DNA of 64,000 nt, taken from assembly GCA_002633005.1 (NCBI GenBank), contig NMRA01000057.1, positions 659,296-723,295 on the forward strand. The letters are read 5' to 3'. The notes below the pieces were generated by a model that saw only the letters and a program-made list of their open reading frames with translations, searched no databases and was not told where the DNA came from. The stretch is from Phoronis australis (Eukaryota > Phoronida > Phoronidae). Numbering within the stretch: the first letter of the stretch is position 1; every line of letters starts with the position of its first letter. This document shows positions 1 to 13,300 of this stretch, in pieces. Both the position numbers and the translations under genes were made by a program.

Positions 1-1216
1 CTGTCCAACTTAAAATTGCGAATTTGCTTTGCCTCTGAATTGAGTTGCTAGCTTACTTGGCAACAATTCAAGATGAACATGATAAAATTTTTGAACCCCA
101 AAATCCTTTTATTAAGAGTTCAACGTTGACAGTGGCATTGTGGCGTGATGCCTTTTTGAATGTTTTCAGTACAGTTGGGTAGAGTAACCAGTGGCTGGTT
201 GCATAAAACACTACCAAATAGGGTCTCAACTAAGGTCCCTAAGTCTTTTGGCGTATTTGTGTATGTATGAACTCACAGATGTTGCAATATTTTTATATCA
301 CTTCATCTTTATTACGAGCTCCTCTTTGATTAATGACATTTTCTAATAATATAACTAAAATTTGAGCCCTGAATTCATTGAAAATAAATGGGGTCTCGAT
401 CCTTAAATTGGGGGTGTTGCATGAAAAGATCCTAGTTACTTTAGATAATATTGACAATGCAGAATTCACTCTCGATTTGTATCAAAGCCAAAGTTGACTT
501 GGCTATGAAGCTAAAACAATACAAGAACGTGCAATCAATGAATGTTTTCACAAGTCCACAAATACACAGTAGATTTAGGAAACTTAGTCGAGTCCCTATT
601 TGGGACTGTTTCATGCATCTGGCTGCAGGTGTCACTGTGGTGTTGGGTGCTTGCATGTTACGGAAAATTTCTGACACAAATCTTCATGATGTATATTCTT
701 CTTTCTAGTTATCTAATTCTGCTCTTGGATTACATTTGTTAATGCAGGCTATAAACAAGAGTGGGAATCAAAATATGTTTTTACTTAGCTTGACACATTT
801 TGCGTTATTGTGGCCCAAAAAGTTAAGGCAATAAAGATGTTTTTGTTGTGTTTAGTTTGGGATACCACAGAAACCTAGTTAATATTTATACTGGCTCCAA
901 AAGTAAATCCATGGCAAATATTATTGTCTGTAAAATTCCAAAAAGCGAGAATTAGTGCCTGCATGTTTTAAAAAATCGTGGTGTTGTATGATTTCGGAAA
1001 TAAGCGTTTGAAGGTTTTTTGTCAAATGTCATTTCTACGTTTTTCTGTATTTAATGGTATTTTAGTTTCAATAAGGAAAATGGTCATGATGATTTTGAAT
1101 TGTTTTACTTCAATTTAAAAAAAATATTACAACAGTAATTTTGTATGTGTTGTAAATTTGTAGTAGTTTTACGTTCATTACATTTCAGTGTGAAAATTTT
1201 TCTTCATTCTTTGCAG
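1..1216 (+). other. Sequence upstream of first recognised CSPP1 exon (intron)
   Basis: No coding exon could be supported here. It ends in a good 3' splice site (ttctttgcag) at 1207-1216, so it is most simply the intron preceding the first visible CSPP1 exon. Short open frames between about 440 and 740 on both strands have no recognisable domain and no splice support. Confidence 0.6.
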
Positions 1217-1381
1217 AATGGCTTGCCCCCTTCGGTACCCAAGGAAAACATACCTCCGCGGCGACGACCAGAGACTCCGCAGGAGCAAGGACTTCTGGGA
1301 GGAAAGCTAGGAGACTACGAACAAAAAAGGAAAAAGTTGGACGACGAGAGGAAAGACGAGTACAACAAGCTTCTAGCCCAG
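1217..1381 (+). CDS. CSPP1: CSPP1 exon 1 of window (KENIPP exon)
   Basis: Acceptor ttctttgcag, donor gtaaag; 55 codons, phase 0 at both ends. Encodes VPKENIPPRRRPE, then a first charged KLDDERKDEYNKLLAQ module. KENIPP is a recognisable CSPP1 N-terminal motif. Confidence 0.9.
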
Positions 1382-4300
1382 GTAAAGTTTTGGTTACTGC
1401 CACTTCTAAAGCTGCACTGTGCCCTGTTTAGCTGGGGAAAAACAGAAATTCATTAAAAGACCCGTTAATGTCATAAGGTCGGTCTCGTGTTATTTTTTAC
1501 CGTGATAAGATTCTGTTTCTATGTGACTGAATAACATATTTCAGATTTTATTGGAGTTGGCCAACTCAGAAAATGTGTATTCCAAAATAGTGCATGTAAG
1601 CATTAGCTGTGATTTGTGTTGATAATGGAAAGGGGATCCTATCACGGTAAGGAATGCTATGAGGCTAACTTTATGACAATTTTTTGCATTAGACATGCTC
1701 ATCCCAGTCTCATAACTGTGACAGTTGTGGCTATTATGTTAAGACACAAAATTATTACATTCGTTTCAATGTGAGTCGTGTTTTAACTTGATTTTGTAAG
1801 ACAAATAAAAGGTTGCTTCCATCTTATAAGCTGACATGGGTTGAGTTTTTTAATTTTGCATGACAGAAACACAAAACTTGTTTCATCATTTCATTGCAAA
1901 TTTCCAAATTTATGGGCCTGTAAATGTCCAGTGCAATCTCAGTTTAGAGGTAGTGTCTGTCAGTTTGACAAGTCTACAAGTTAATGTCCCAAGTGGCTGA
2001 TGATTGCTGCATTGATACATATACATTAATGTTTAGCTTAATTTTTGTAATCGCAAAGTGAAGGCGGAGTCATGTGCAGTGTGGTACTTAATAGACTAAG
2101 TTCTCAGAATTTGAGAACAATTTTGTGCTGCCGAGTTCAGAGGAGTTACGCAGAGTATAGTGCTGTGCAATGCATCTCGGGGCACTGGTGAAGTCATTGT
2201 CATTGTGCTCTTACGTAATGTAGCTTCAAAGAAATTGATTGCATTGTTTAATAGACTCTTAGAAGTTTTGCTCTATGTTTTGTAACTTTAAAATATCCCT
2301 TGTGCTCAAATTTTGTAACCGTGTGCAGATGTGATACAGTGCCTGTCATTCGATTTCAGATATTAAAGAAAATTAGTGTTTTTCCTGAATCTTTCGGTTC
2401 TCTTGTGGCCATTTTGTCCCTAATTTGTTTACTCTATTCTGTTTGCAGAAGAACTTTCGTTCGGGCAGACGAGATGACTCAGCGCAAGCGTATGTGCCAA
2501 CTATTCCAGGGTTACAAAAATCTGATTCTGCTGAGGTAAATGGCTTGTTTGAAGAAAACCTACTGTAGTTCCATACAGCATAAAATGAAACACTTTTTTG
2601 ATATATTCAGTGGCCTCCAGAACCAGGGTGTTTTTTCTGTTTAGTAAGCGATTTAGCCATTTAACATCATATCATCGGAAATCAATGAGAAACCTATCGC
2701 AACCAGGGTGTGTTCAAAAGGACACAAAATTGGGTTTTGGCCTATTTATAGATATTAACAATGACTGACAGTCCCATCCAGCTCTCTAAAACAAAACAAA
2801 GTCTGGTAGTATCCTTAAACCACGTTTTTACTATTTTTCAGTCTTTCCCTGAATATATTGTAGTGTAGGCTCCTCAAATACATCTAGGCACTGATTTCCG
2901 ATCAAAACACGGCTCTTTCTTATGCAATTTGCTTTTTATATTCAGATACGCAAAGCCAAGTCGCGTAATGCAGAATACAATGAATTTCTACGTCAGAAAC
3001 AGGAAAAAGAAAAACATAGGTTTGATGATAAGAAAGGTCTGGACCACCCGGAGGTTAGTGTGTAGATTTTACACGAGACGTGCAATGCAACGTTTACTGA
3101 ATTTGTCCATATAAACTTGCTGCCATATGAACTGTTGCCCTGTTTGATTTCAATGTGATGAAATTGACAACAATGTTGCATTTGCTTGCGTTGAAAATCT
3201 GTAGTGGCATGCATCTGTGATATACGTTGTTAACGTTTTGGCACTTGTCTTGTTGTTATAAACTGCCCCTATTTGTGAAAACGTGTGGTGGCGTGTATCA
3301 TGTATTTAGAGCAGAAAAATAATGATTTTAGTACGAGTTCGTGTGATTGTTTCTCATGTGTGTCTCGTGTTTAGCATGATGTTTTGTAATTCTACTTTTT
3401 GGCCACATTGGGAAAAGAAGAGTAATTGTCACCTCTTTTTTGTTTAGCAGAATTGAACATTCTTTTAATTTCCCGAGTCGTAGCTAACTTTGACTCTGTC
3501 AGCTGATTCAGGAACACCAAACTTATGAGAATATGAGTGTTCATTACATCACCATGTCTTCATCCCCTACTATGTTGTTTACTGTCGTTGTACAATTAAC
3601 TTTCAACATTTGAAATGATTGTGCCCTTACACTGGACGTGGTTGTCCACTTAGATGGTGTTTTAAGACGTAATGCTGAAGAATGTTATGATTTATAAAAA
3701 TTCTTGTGTCTTGTTTCGATGTAAAGACTTTCAGAGTGAACAGTGTTGCCTACTCTTAGTTGTCTCTGTGACCCTAGCAATTGTAACTCTGGAGCTGTGC
3801 CTTGTTACTCAGCTTAGAACAAACTGTTGTAGCTACAGTAGTTGTCAGATCCATTCTTTGTCAGTCATTATAATTATATTCTATTGAAGAAATTGTGATT
3901 TACAAGAAAAAAAATTCTTGTGGAACACTTACGGGGGTCCGGTATTCTGAGAATCAGTTTCCACTCTGAATAACATTCTTCAAACTGGTTTTCAAAATCC
4001 GAGACACCCTGTAAGAGAGTAACTATTGTCTACATCCTGATATGTTTGAAGTCTAGCATGTTTTGAAACATCAGTTCTGATGGCCTCATGTTATAAGCTA
4101 TTTGCTGTTGGTGTACATTAATGTGGTTTCAACTGTCCACTTCTTTCCCCTGTAGCCTGTTCCTCAGCAGCCCCAGCCAGCTGTGACTGTAGGTTTATTT
4201 TAATTTATCTGATGTGTGCATGAAACACTCACTTGACTCAGTTTCTTTCATTGGTTTTCTCGCTTATAGAAATATTCTTTGGTCATCAGGTTTTCTGTTT

Positions 4301-7300
4301 CACCTTTGCCATTAGTAACCATTATATTTGACTAATAAGCACCCACAGGCTGTTATTTCTTTCAGTCTGTTAAAACTCATGTGGTGAAGGCTTCCCGTGT
4401 TTTTAACTACGTTCATGTAAAGCTGGCTTCACAGTGTGATTAATGTTAACAGATTAAAATCATTAATGCCTTATACAACACAATCTTTAAAAATGGCACT
4501 AAGGTATGGGGACCAATTTTAAATTAACAGTTTTTGATCTTGCGAGTGTGCTTTTATTATTTTTTATTTTTAAAAATTCACTGCAGTCACTGTTCATTAT
4601 GCAGCGGTGTGGTTTTTTGTTTCAAAAATGATTTGTTTTAGTTTCATGAAGTTAGTTTTCAATATGGATCTGAAATTTCCAACACTTTGCTGTATGATTC
4701 AGCTTTGTCTGTGCAATGTTGTACCTTATAAAACGTCGAAAAAACGTTGAGCAAATAGTACCTCCCCGCAGAACTTGTACTTCAACTTAAACTAGTGTCT
4801 TGAAGGCTCTAAGCTTATTTTGATGCTTAATGTGTATTTTTTGTTTTTTAACATTTATTGCAGAAACGAGAGACGAGTTTTTGTTTGTGTAGTTTTATAT
4901 TATGTTTTTGAGGCCTTTTTACAAAGTTTGTCTGATTTTCTTGGTAAAGAAAACTTCATCACACTTCATTGGTTAGACACTTACTAGTAGTTTCTTTCAT
5001 ATGCAATTTTTGCAGTTCATAATATCCAGAAGTTCATTTCTATTGGTGATAAATGATTTGTTTGCTTGCCACAGAGATTCAGTTTCAAGCCATGACTTTG
5101 TGAACATCAAGTTTATCGTCATAGTAAAAGTTGATCATAATTGATAATCATTATGACTTATTTTGTCAAATATTCTTGAAACCATTCGGATTTTGCACAG
5201 GCTGTGCAAACATGTGGTTGTTATTATGGTGTTTCCATGTCTATATTTAATTTTCAGGAGTCGGAGTTTGCGTCCCTTCGTGTCAGAGATGTTGACTCGG
5301 CGCAGGTAGTTTTTAGTAATTGCATCTTTCTTAAAGGTAGTTCTAAGCTCATTCTTGCTCGTTTGAAGTTAACCACCGAGATGTAGACCTTTTGTCGTGA
5401 TGTTCGGTGTCTGGCTATTTTGAAAATCCACAAAATATGATTTTGACGAAGTTTCTTTGCCTTGTTTGAAGTCAGTTAAAGTTCTTGAACAGTTTTACTT
5501 GACAAACCAAAAATCTAATTTTAACTGGATTGTGTTCATGTCTTTTTGAGATCCTGGCCCTTCATGGATCTGCATTTGTCATGTGTTGCAAAAAACTGAG
5601 TGTTCAAATAATTGAATTCTATGTACATTTCTGATAATAATCAAATAAGGTCTGAAATTTATGTATCATGTTGATCAAACTTTGCTTGTTTTACTGACTC
5701 AAAGTAAAGCAGAATGTAATTAAAAATACAATGTAGGTTTTATGATGTATGTTAAATATGGTCGAGGCATTATCAGTGTGAGCTATTTTTGCGAGATCAG
5801 TATCACACATTTTGACATTTTTCTTTGTATTTCTCTGCCCGGACTAGATCTCTTTCATGCTTAGCAATACATATCATGAACGTTTGTCCACATAAGTTAT
5901 CTAGGTTGAATTGAAACAACAGGGCAAAATTGGTTGATAATCTTTAATTCCTCAAGTTTCAAACTAGCAGATAAAAATAAGAACGGGATAAACACACTCA
6001 CCGAACTGTTTTTGACAACTATAGTACCGGAAGTACAACAAGCCATCTTGACTCAGTCAGACGGCACAGAGTGAGCAGATGATATTTATGAAATTTCGGA
6101 AAAGCGAAATTTTCCTGAGAATTGAATAATTTATGTAGCTGATATTTAGAAAGCCTAGTTTTGTTTGTATCTATTAAACTTCTGCTGGTAAACAAGTATT
6201 GTCGCATTTCCAATGATTGAGTTCATCAAACGAGTGACCTAGATTTCATTTGTGACTTGCATTTTATATTCTTCTTGCTTCATATTATGTTGTTTTACTC
6301 AAAGTTTTGGTAATTACTGTGAAGGATGATTACAATATTCATGTTAGCTTTCTTTCAATTGTTTTTTTATTTTATTCTGTTGGTAAACATAGTATTTTCA
6401 GTTTGTTTTCAGCTAATCAGCTGTTGACCCAGATAAGTGGAAATTCCGAGACAATGATCCAGTGCAGTGAAACTATTCCGTAGTACGAGATTTTATTTCT
6501 CAATTAGCTATTTGTCTGTATACCAGTTACTTCACGCTTTTCAGGCACGTTTGTTGTATAACGTAATAGGTGTTTAACTTGTTTTTATTAGGTGCGTAAG
6601 AGGAGAGAACGTGAGAGGAATGATGAGTATAATGAGTTTTTGAAGTACAAAGAAGCACAGAAAAGGAAAAACAGGGTAAACACAAAATACTTAATACTCA
6701 GTGATTACTCAGTTGCTGAATAGACTGCCCAGTCACTGTATCCAATGAATAGAAAAGTCTCATCAGGAAGGAAAGGGTTTCACTAGAAAAAAAAACATAA
6801 AAGTTACACTTTTCATGGGCAATAGTCAGATATAACGTGCCTGTGTTTTGAGAACCAGTTTGATGCCCGTTATTCATTGGAGAAAACTGGTTCTCAAAAT
6901 TGGGGAACATATCTGACTATTACCCCATTGTTGGGCACTGTTCCAGTCTTTTTTTAATGTGATTAGTATCTTATAAAACAAGTTTGTCCTTTCAAAATGC
7001 AAAGGCAACAAATTTTAACTGCAGGGTAGTGACACAAGATTATTTTCAGTTCACAGCTTGTTTTCTGCTTCCTCAAAGAGAAATATTATCGTGGGTGACA
7101 TGACCTAATTTTGTTTTTTGTGATCTCAATATCTACCCCACTCCACTGTTTAGAGGTCAGAGCTTATTTTAACAAAGTGTTAATTTAAATTACCATTGAA
7201 CCAATTGTTGGAAACATGGTTTTTCTTGGACTGATATAAGATCACTAGTTGAGAAATGTCATTAAGGATTAATTTTTTCTGTTACACGAAACCATAACAA

Positions 7301-10300
7301 CCATGCAATAATGAATTTTGAAAATATTAAAATTTGTATTCTTTCCAGTTGGTGATTCTTTAATTTTCACTGATTATTTTACAATCTTATGCGCAACATT
7401 TTTTCTATAGTATTCTAATTTGCTGAGAGATGCATTAAAGTTCCTGTTAAATTGATTGTGTCTCAGGAGGTTAATTTATGAACCTCTTGAACTGTTTACT
7501 GACAATCTGATAGTTAACTAATTACTTCTTTGTAAGCAGGGTCGTGATGACTTCATCTCGGACGATGAGCAGATTCGCAGTAAACCGCGCACTGGTTGGG
7601 CTACGCCCACGTATGAAGAGATCCTGGACAAGAAACGGCAGGAGGAACGGCAGTACAGGTCAGTCTTAAGCTTGGCTCCCAACTGTGCCTGAGCAGTTGA
7701 GATGGGAGGTGCCTTTGCTTCTTTGATGTCGAGTGTTTTGAGCATTACATTGAAGATTCCGTTGACTCATTTCAGCTGTCATCAGGTGATGCTGAGGATA
7801 AAAAAAGTATTGGGACCCATTTCATATGGCTTTGGGTGATGTTGGGAAAAAATGTGGATTCTGACCAATTTTAGCTGGTGCTTTAATATATTGATTTAGT
7901 GGACAGTTAAGGAAGTAGGCCAACCCTGATTCCTGGAATGTTATTCTCATATTTTGCTTGTATGTTATATAAAACAAACTTCAATGGATTTGTTTCTATT
8001 TTTCTGTTGCAGACAGAGGAATGACCCTGAATACCACCAGCCCATGAAACTGGGCGGAGCTAACTACCTCAGATCGTCAGTCAGTGATGGCTTTTTGAAT
8101 GTAAGTCTTATCCCCTGTTGAAGGTTTTTCAGCACAGACATGTAATTAAAACAATGAAACTGAGTTAAATAATAAATTTGTCATTATATCAAGGGTCCCT
8201 GTTCTTCAAATATCTCTTTAAATGTGGGTCATTTTATATCATAGTTTCACAATGAACTGGACGGACTTCAATTGCATTCTGTTGTATCCTCTTCCCAGAA
8301 TTATTTGACAGTTATGTCAAACTTTTGTCGCAGTTAAATGGCATTTTGTCAAACTTAAGTCAGAGTGTAATCACGATGTAGGGTGATTACCACTAATTGA
8401 TGATTTTGTAAAATTAATGAACTTTCAAGATAAGTTGACGAGCTCTGTTAATACTTTCCTTGTTGGAGGTGTTCTGTCTGCATCTTGTCAGTTTTAACTT
8501 AATAAAATAATCTCAAATGATGCTCTTTCAACAAAAAATGAAAATGTTTTCAATTATTAGTACCAGACTAAGTAAATAACTATGCGATTTTCTAAATAAT
8601 TGTTGAATTTCTGTTGGCACACCAACAAAGTGGCCATCACAGTTGAACATTAAACTTCAATAATTGTTTGTGAATCGCCAACAAAAATGAGAATGCATGC
8701 AAGGCCAAATGTTATGATTTGCTCATATTTTAGGGATGTCTCTTGATTGATATAACTCATCGTCTGTTTCAAAAAATTAGTGAAAATAAAAGAAGGAGTA
8801 TCTGATTCTGATCAATACTTGCCTCCTTTAGGACGCTGTCCTGACATTTAATGCACTTAATGTCTTGAGAACAATCGGTGCTTGTAAACACATGAAATTG
8901 AACCCACGACTTTGTCAGTTTTAAGTAACGTACACTTTCTTGAAGCTATTCATAGAACTAATTGTTGAGCTTTACTAACTGTGAGTTGCATTTTGACGTC
9001 CATTAATTTTGCAGGAAGACAAACGTTTGCGCGATCTTGATAGAGAGTTTGAAAGAAAGTAAGTGATTTGTTTTTCTCTCAATTTTGCCAGTGATGAATT
9101 CAGTAAGTGTTTTTAAACAATCATGTAAAACGTTACTCTAAAAATGCAATGCAATTCTCATCTTTGTGTTGAATACTGTTTATAAACTAAGGCTGACTTC
9201 TCATCAGTATAATATTCATGTCCAGATATAATGCTTTCTAGCATTTTCTAAAACTTAAACAAACATTAAAAAGTTTCACTGGTTAATCAAACATTGAGAA
9301 TAAGGTAGGTTTTGTTGATGGGGTACAGATGTACATTATTTGTCCTAATCACAGTAATTAGAATACATTAATTTTTCAACTTTTGTTCATCTCTTGCTGA
9401 TACACTATTGCCTTGTCATTCATAATTGCTTCCCTGGATAACAGCTCTGATTATAAACCTCGTGACAGGAAAGTTCAGTTTGACAGAGAGATCGACGTCA
9501 GGGTCAAGGAGGAGGAGTTCAACCATTGGGTAATTAGCTGTCAATCATGATGCAATGACCAATCACCCAATGTAAACCACACGGTTGTTAAAAACTCATT
9601 TGCATAATGTGCATTTCACACTGCAGAATTGGCTGAACAAATTAAATTGAATCTTCCTTCAGTAGGTTTCAAACAGTATTACTAAACATTCTGTGTCCAA
9701 ACACTGGTAAAAAATTTGGAGCAAAACATCTCATCTCAACCTTGAAACTGCAGTGTTCTGTTTCCAGTCTTACGCTATAGTACTGCAGCTGTGAATGAGT
9801 TCTAGCCTGAACCTAGAAGCCCCGATTGGCTGTGTCCTACAAAAACAGTGTGGTCTACAGTGGTTCCTGGTCTTTGATTGGTGCAAGCGGCACAAGCTTG
9901 TCACTCCACTGTTATTTGTTTGCTGGTCACGCATGACACATAAAGCTAACAACATTGCCTCTGCTCACTCACTATCAAAATGTCACTGACATACTCATAT
10001 GGTAGATAAACAATATGCATGCTTATCAGGTATTTTCATGTCATGAACTCGGCTTCAGGTCATTTCATCGTAATTCTCGAGAATCCAATGAGAACTGCGG
10101 TGATTGTGACAGCACCATATTGTAATATTCATATTTGCTTCATTTACACTGACAGCTTTTGAAAGTAGTGGCACTGTTGTTGGTTCCATGTCGCTCGTGA
10201 CCAGCCTCTCATCTTGAACTCAACATAGCCCTTATTGTTCACTTCTACCCACCTCAGGAAGACAAACTTGCAAGAAGAATTGCGCTATCCCAACCTTTTT

Positions 10301-13300
10301 TCCGACAAAACGCGACCCCGCGGAATCCTGGACGATGACCTTTGGCTGTCTCCACGAACATTACGCCAGGCTCCTGGGACTGAGCGTCAGCCAATCAATT
10401 TCTCTGTAGACAAGCCAGTGGTAAAACGCACACTGTTCTGCACTGGTTTTGTGTTGGCTTGCATGCATTTAGAGTATAGTTGATCAACATTTGACCGAAG
10501 TCACTGAAAATGAGCTAATAATTCTTTTGATGGATGTGTATTAGGTTATTTTGACACTGGCTAACATGAAGTAAAAAATGACTAACTTGGTTCTGATAAC
10601 AAAAGTTTTGCTCACAAGATTCAACTCAATTATTGCTCAATTCCATGGCATTTATGTAGTCAACTTAATCTTTCAAATTTCTTGCAATGTCAAAGACAGC
10701 TTTTGAGTATTTCTACCGAAAACGTTATTGCTTAATCTCAGCAATAATTTTGTAGGAAATTAATGTGACCGAGTGACAATTTTCAGTGACTTCACAGTTT
10801 ACAGTTTGATACTAACTGCATTCAGTAATGCGTAGTTATAGCTGCAGTATCTTGCACTGAAACACAGTTATCTAGCATCCATCACATGTCGGTGGTTATC
10901 GTCAGTAGTTCCAGTTTGACCTAAGTACTGATTTTTATCCCATTTGTTCCGAAAGCTTGACCGTGTGCGGGCCAAATATTGCACAACCCCTCCACCTCAG
11001 CAGAGGTTCTCTCCAAGGGAACTGCCTGTGACAAATTTGCTGTTACCACACAGTGGTCAACAGGTGGTGCCACATGCATTTGGCAATCAGGTATTTTTGT
11101 GCTGTGGTTATAAGTTACTGTGGTTGAGGATGGTCTGTGTTATCTGTTGTATTTTTTGTCATACATGTAGCAGCTGGATTGTTTACCTGGGTTTTTATTA
11201 AAGATTGCGTTTTGAAATTTTACACAACCGCATTTCTATTCTTTGCTTGTATGTTGTTGCTACATTGTAGGTTTCCCTGACCTATGTTTCTTTTGATTTT
11301 CCAAACAATTTAAATGATTATCTATACACGGGGTCCTTGATTTTCTTATTTTGGATTACCCATTGGTGGTATTCCCTTATGAAAAACATTGACATTTTGA
11401 AAATTATCTTATCAGGCCCAGAATTCACCGCTAATAGTCAAAATTTCCTCTTGAGGTTTGTCAGACTTGACTCTCTCATTATGTACATACACGACATCAG
11501 AAAGCTTTGTATATGACTGCAGAGGCCATGGACACTTTTCAGTCATTTGCTACAGCCTCAATATGAAGAACTGGATATGGGATGGTTTATTGCAAGTGCA
11601 TGGGTGATTACACAGTACTGAGCAAGTAATCCAGTAACGAGTCATTGCTTCACTACTTGACAACCTCTGCTACATAATAGGCTCACCCATATAAAATCAC
11701 GTCTGCTTCACAAGGCGACCAAGGGGAGGGGGTGGGATTGGTGGGGTGGGAGGGGCGGTGGTTTAGTTTTCCATTCAAAAAATTCTATCAGAAGGTACAG
11801 ACTTTTGTAATTTCATTATGTGAGCAAGGGCCCTTCCACAGTAAATTTCAGTTGTACCTTTGTCATGGTTTTGATCAGCTTACTATAATGCTGATAATAT
11901 ATTTCTTTCATCTTCATTGATGGTTGCTGCATTATATACAATTGACTTGTGTTTTCTGTTGTACCTTCTTGACTTCGTTTTATTCAGCAACATTTAATCC
12001 ATAGCCAGAGTTGCATGATTATGTTTGGTAGTTTGGGTGTTAATCCATTCTGTTGTTGGTTGGAAATTTTCTCTAGAAATGTCATGATGATGCTGTTGGC
12101 ATGGAAATGTTATAACCCACCAGTAGTGTGACAAGTTTTTCATGTCCCTGTCTCAGGATGTTACTAGTGACACCTGGTGTCAGTAGTGCACATTGTTTCC
12201 AAAGGTTTGTCTTGGTGTTCAAGTTGTGATGGAGATGTCACCACTAACGCCACCTAGCTAGTATTTATCAGAGCTGCACACGAGTCGCTACTTATCAGTG
12301 AACTTTTATACCAGTGCAATGCATAAAAGTTCAATGCATGACTGATGTTGCTTGTTGCACTGAATGTATGCTTGGCATAGAATTTTGCATGGCTAGTTTG
12401 GTAAAAAGTCACTTACAGGTTTCCGCATTTTGTAAACCAGTTTTCTCCACCAAAAAACACGCATCAGACTGGTTCTCATGAACTAGGACTCCTCTAAGTG
12501 ACTATTACCATTAGTTCATTTTGATTTGAGTTTTGTCTCTTGTTTTTGTTAGTGATTAGTTTTTTGAATTTATATCTAATGTTCAACCAAGTGGTGCACT
12601 CGCGGTCGAAATGTATCATAGTTTGCTTTTGTCTTTCTCCATGTCATCTTTGTGACATCGGTATTTTTTGTTACCAAATTGCCTATTTGTGTTCGAGGCA
12701 TTACTGAGCATGTTTTGGAGAAACAAAATCTGAATCGTCAAACTAAATAACAAAGTATTTCGAGCCAATTTAGCATGCCACAAGAATTACATAGGGATCT
12801 CCACTCCTAAGATATTGTATAAACAGTACCGCATTTTTATGTTAGTGGAAATTATACTTTTCATATTGTTTAATCGATGCTTTACTTCACTTGAATTACT
12901 TCTGACTGGCACAAAATCAGAATAGAGGGACATTCATCACTGAAATATGTACAGTATCCTAAAACAAACTTTGTCTGCTGTGTCCAGGTTGCGCATTGAG
13001 GAAATAGTCAATTGCGGGTCCTGGGTTTTGAGAACCAGTTTCCTACTCTGACTAAGATGCGTCAAACTGGTTCTCAAAATGCGGGACACCGAACTATTGC
13101 CCGGGTGCATTTACTGAACAGTTAAATAATGCTTAGGGATTTTCTAGTCACACTTGCATAATCTGTTTTTGTGAGATGTTTAATTATTGTTTCTGTAGAA
13201 CGGTCAACCACTACAGGGTAGAGACAAGACATCGCCACCAGATGTCAGCCCCAGCAGACCACGACGTAACATTCAGCCTGACCTTTCGGATGGCGAATAC

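Larger units (their letters stand above)
11091..13198 (+). other. CSPP1 intron 12 with two foldback repeats
   Basis: No exon recognised. It contains a G-rich patch near 11715-11760 and foldback repeat copies at about 12407-12510 and 13002-13103. It ends at acceptor ttctgtag. Confidence 0.7.
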
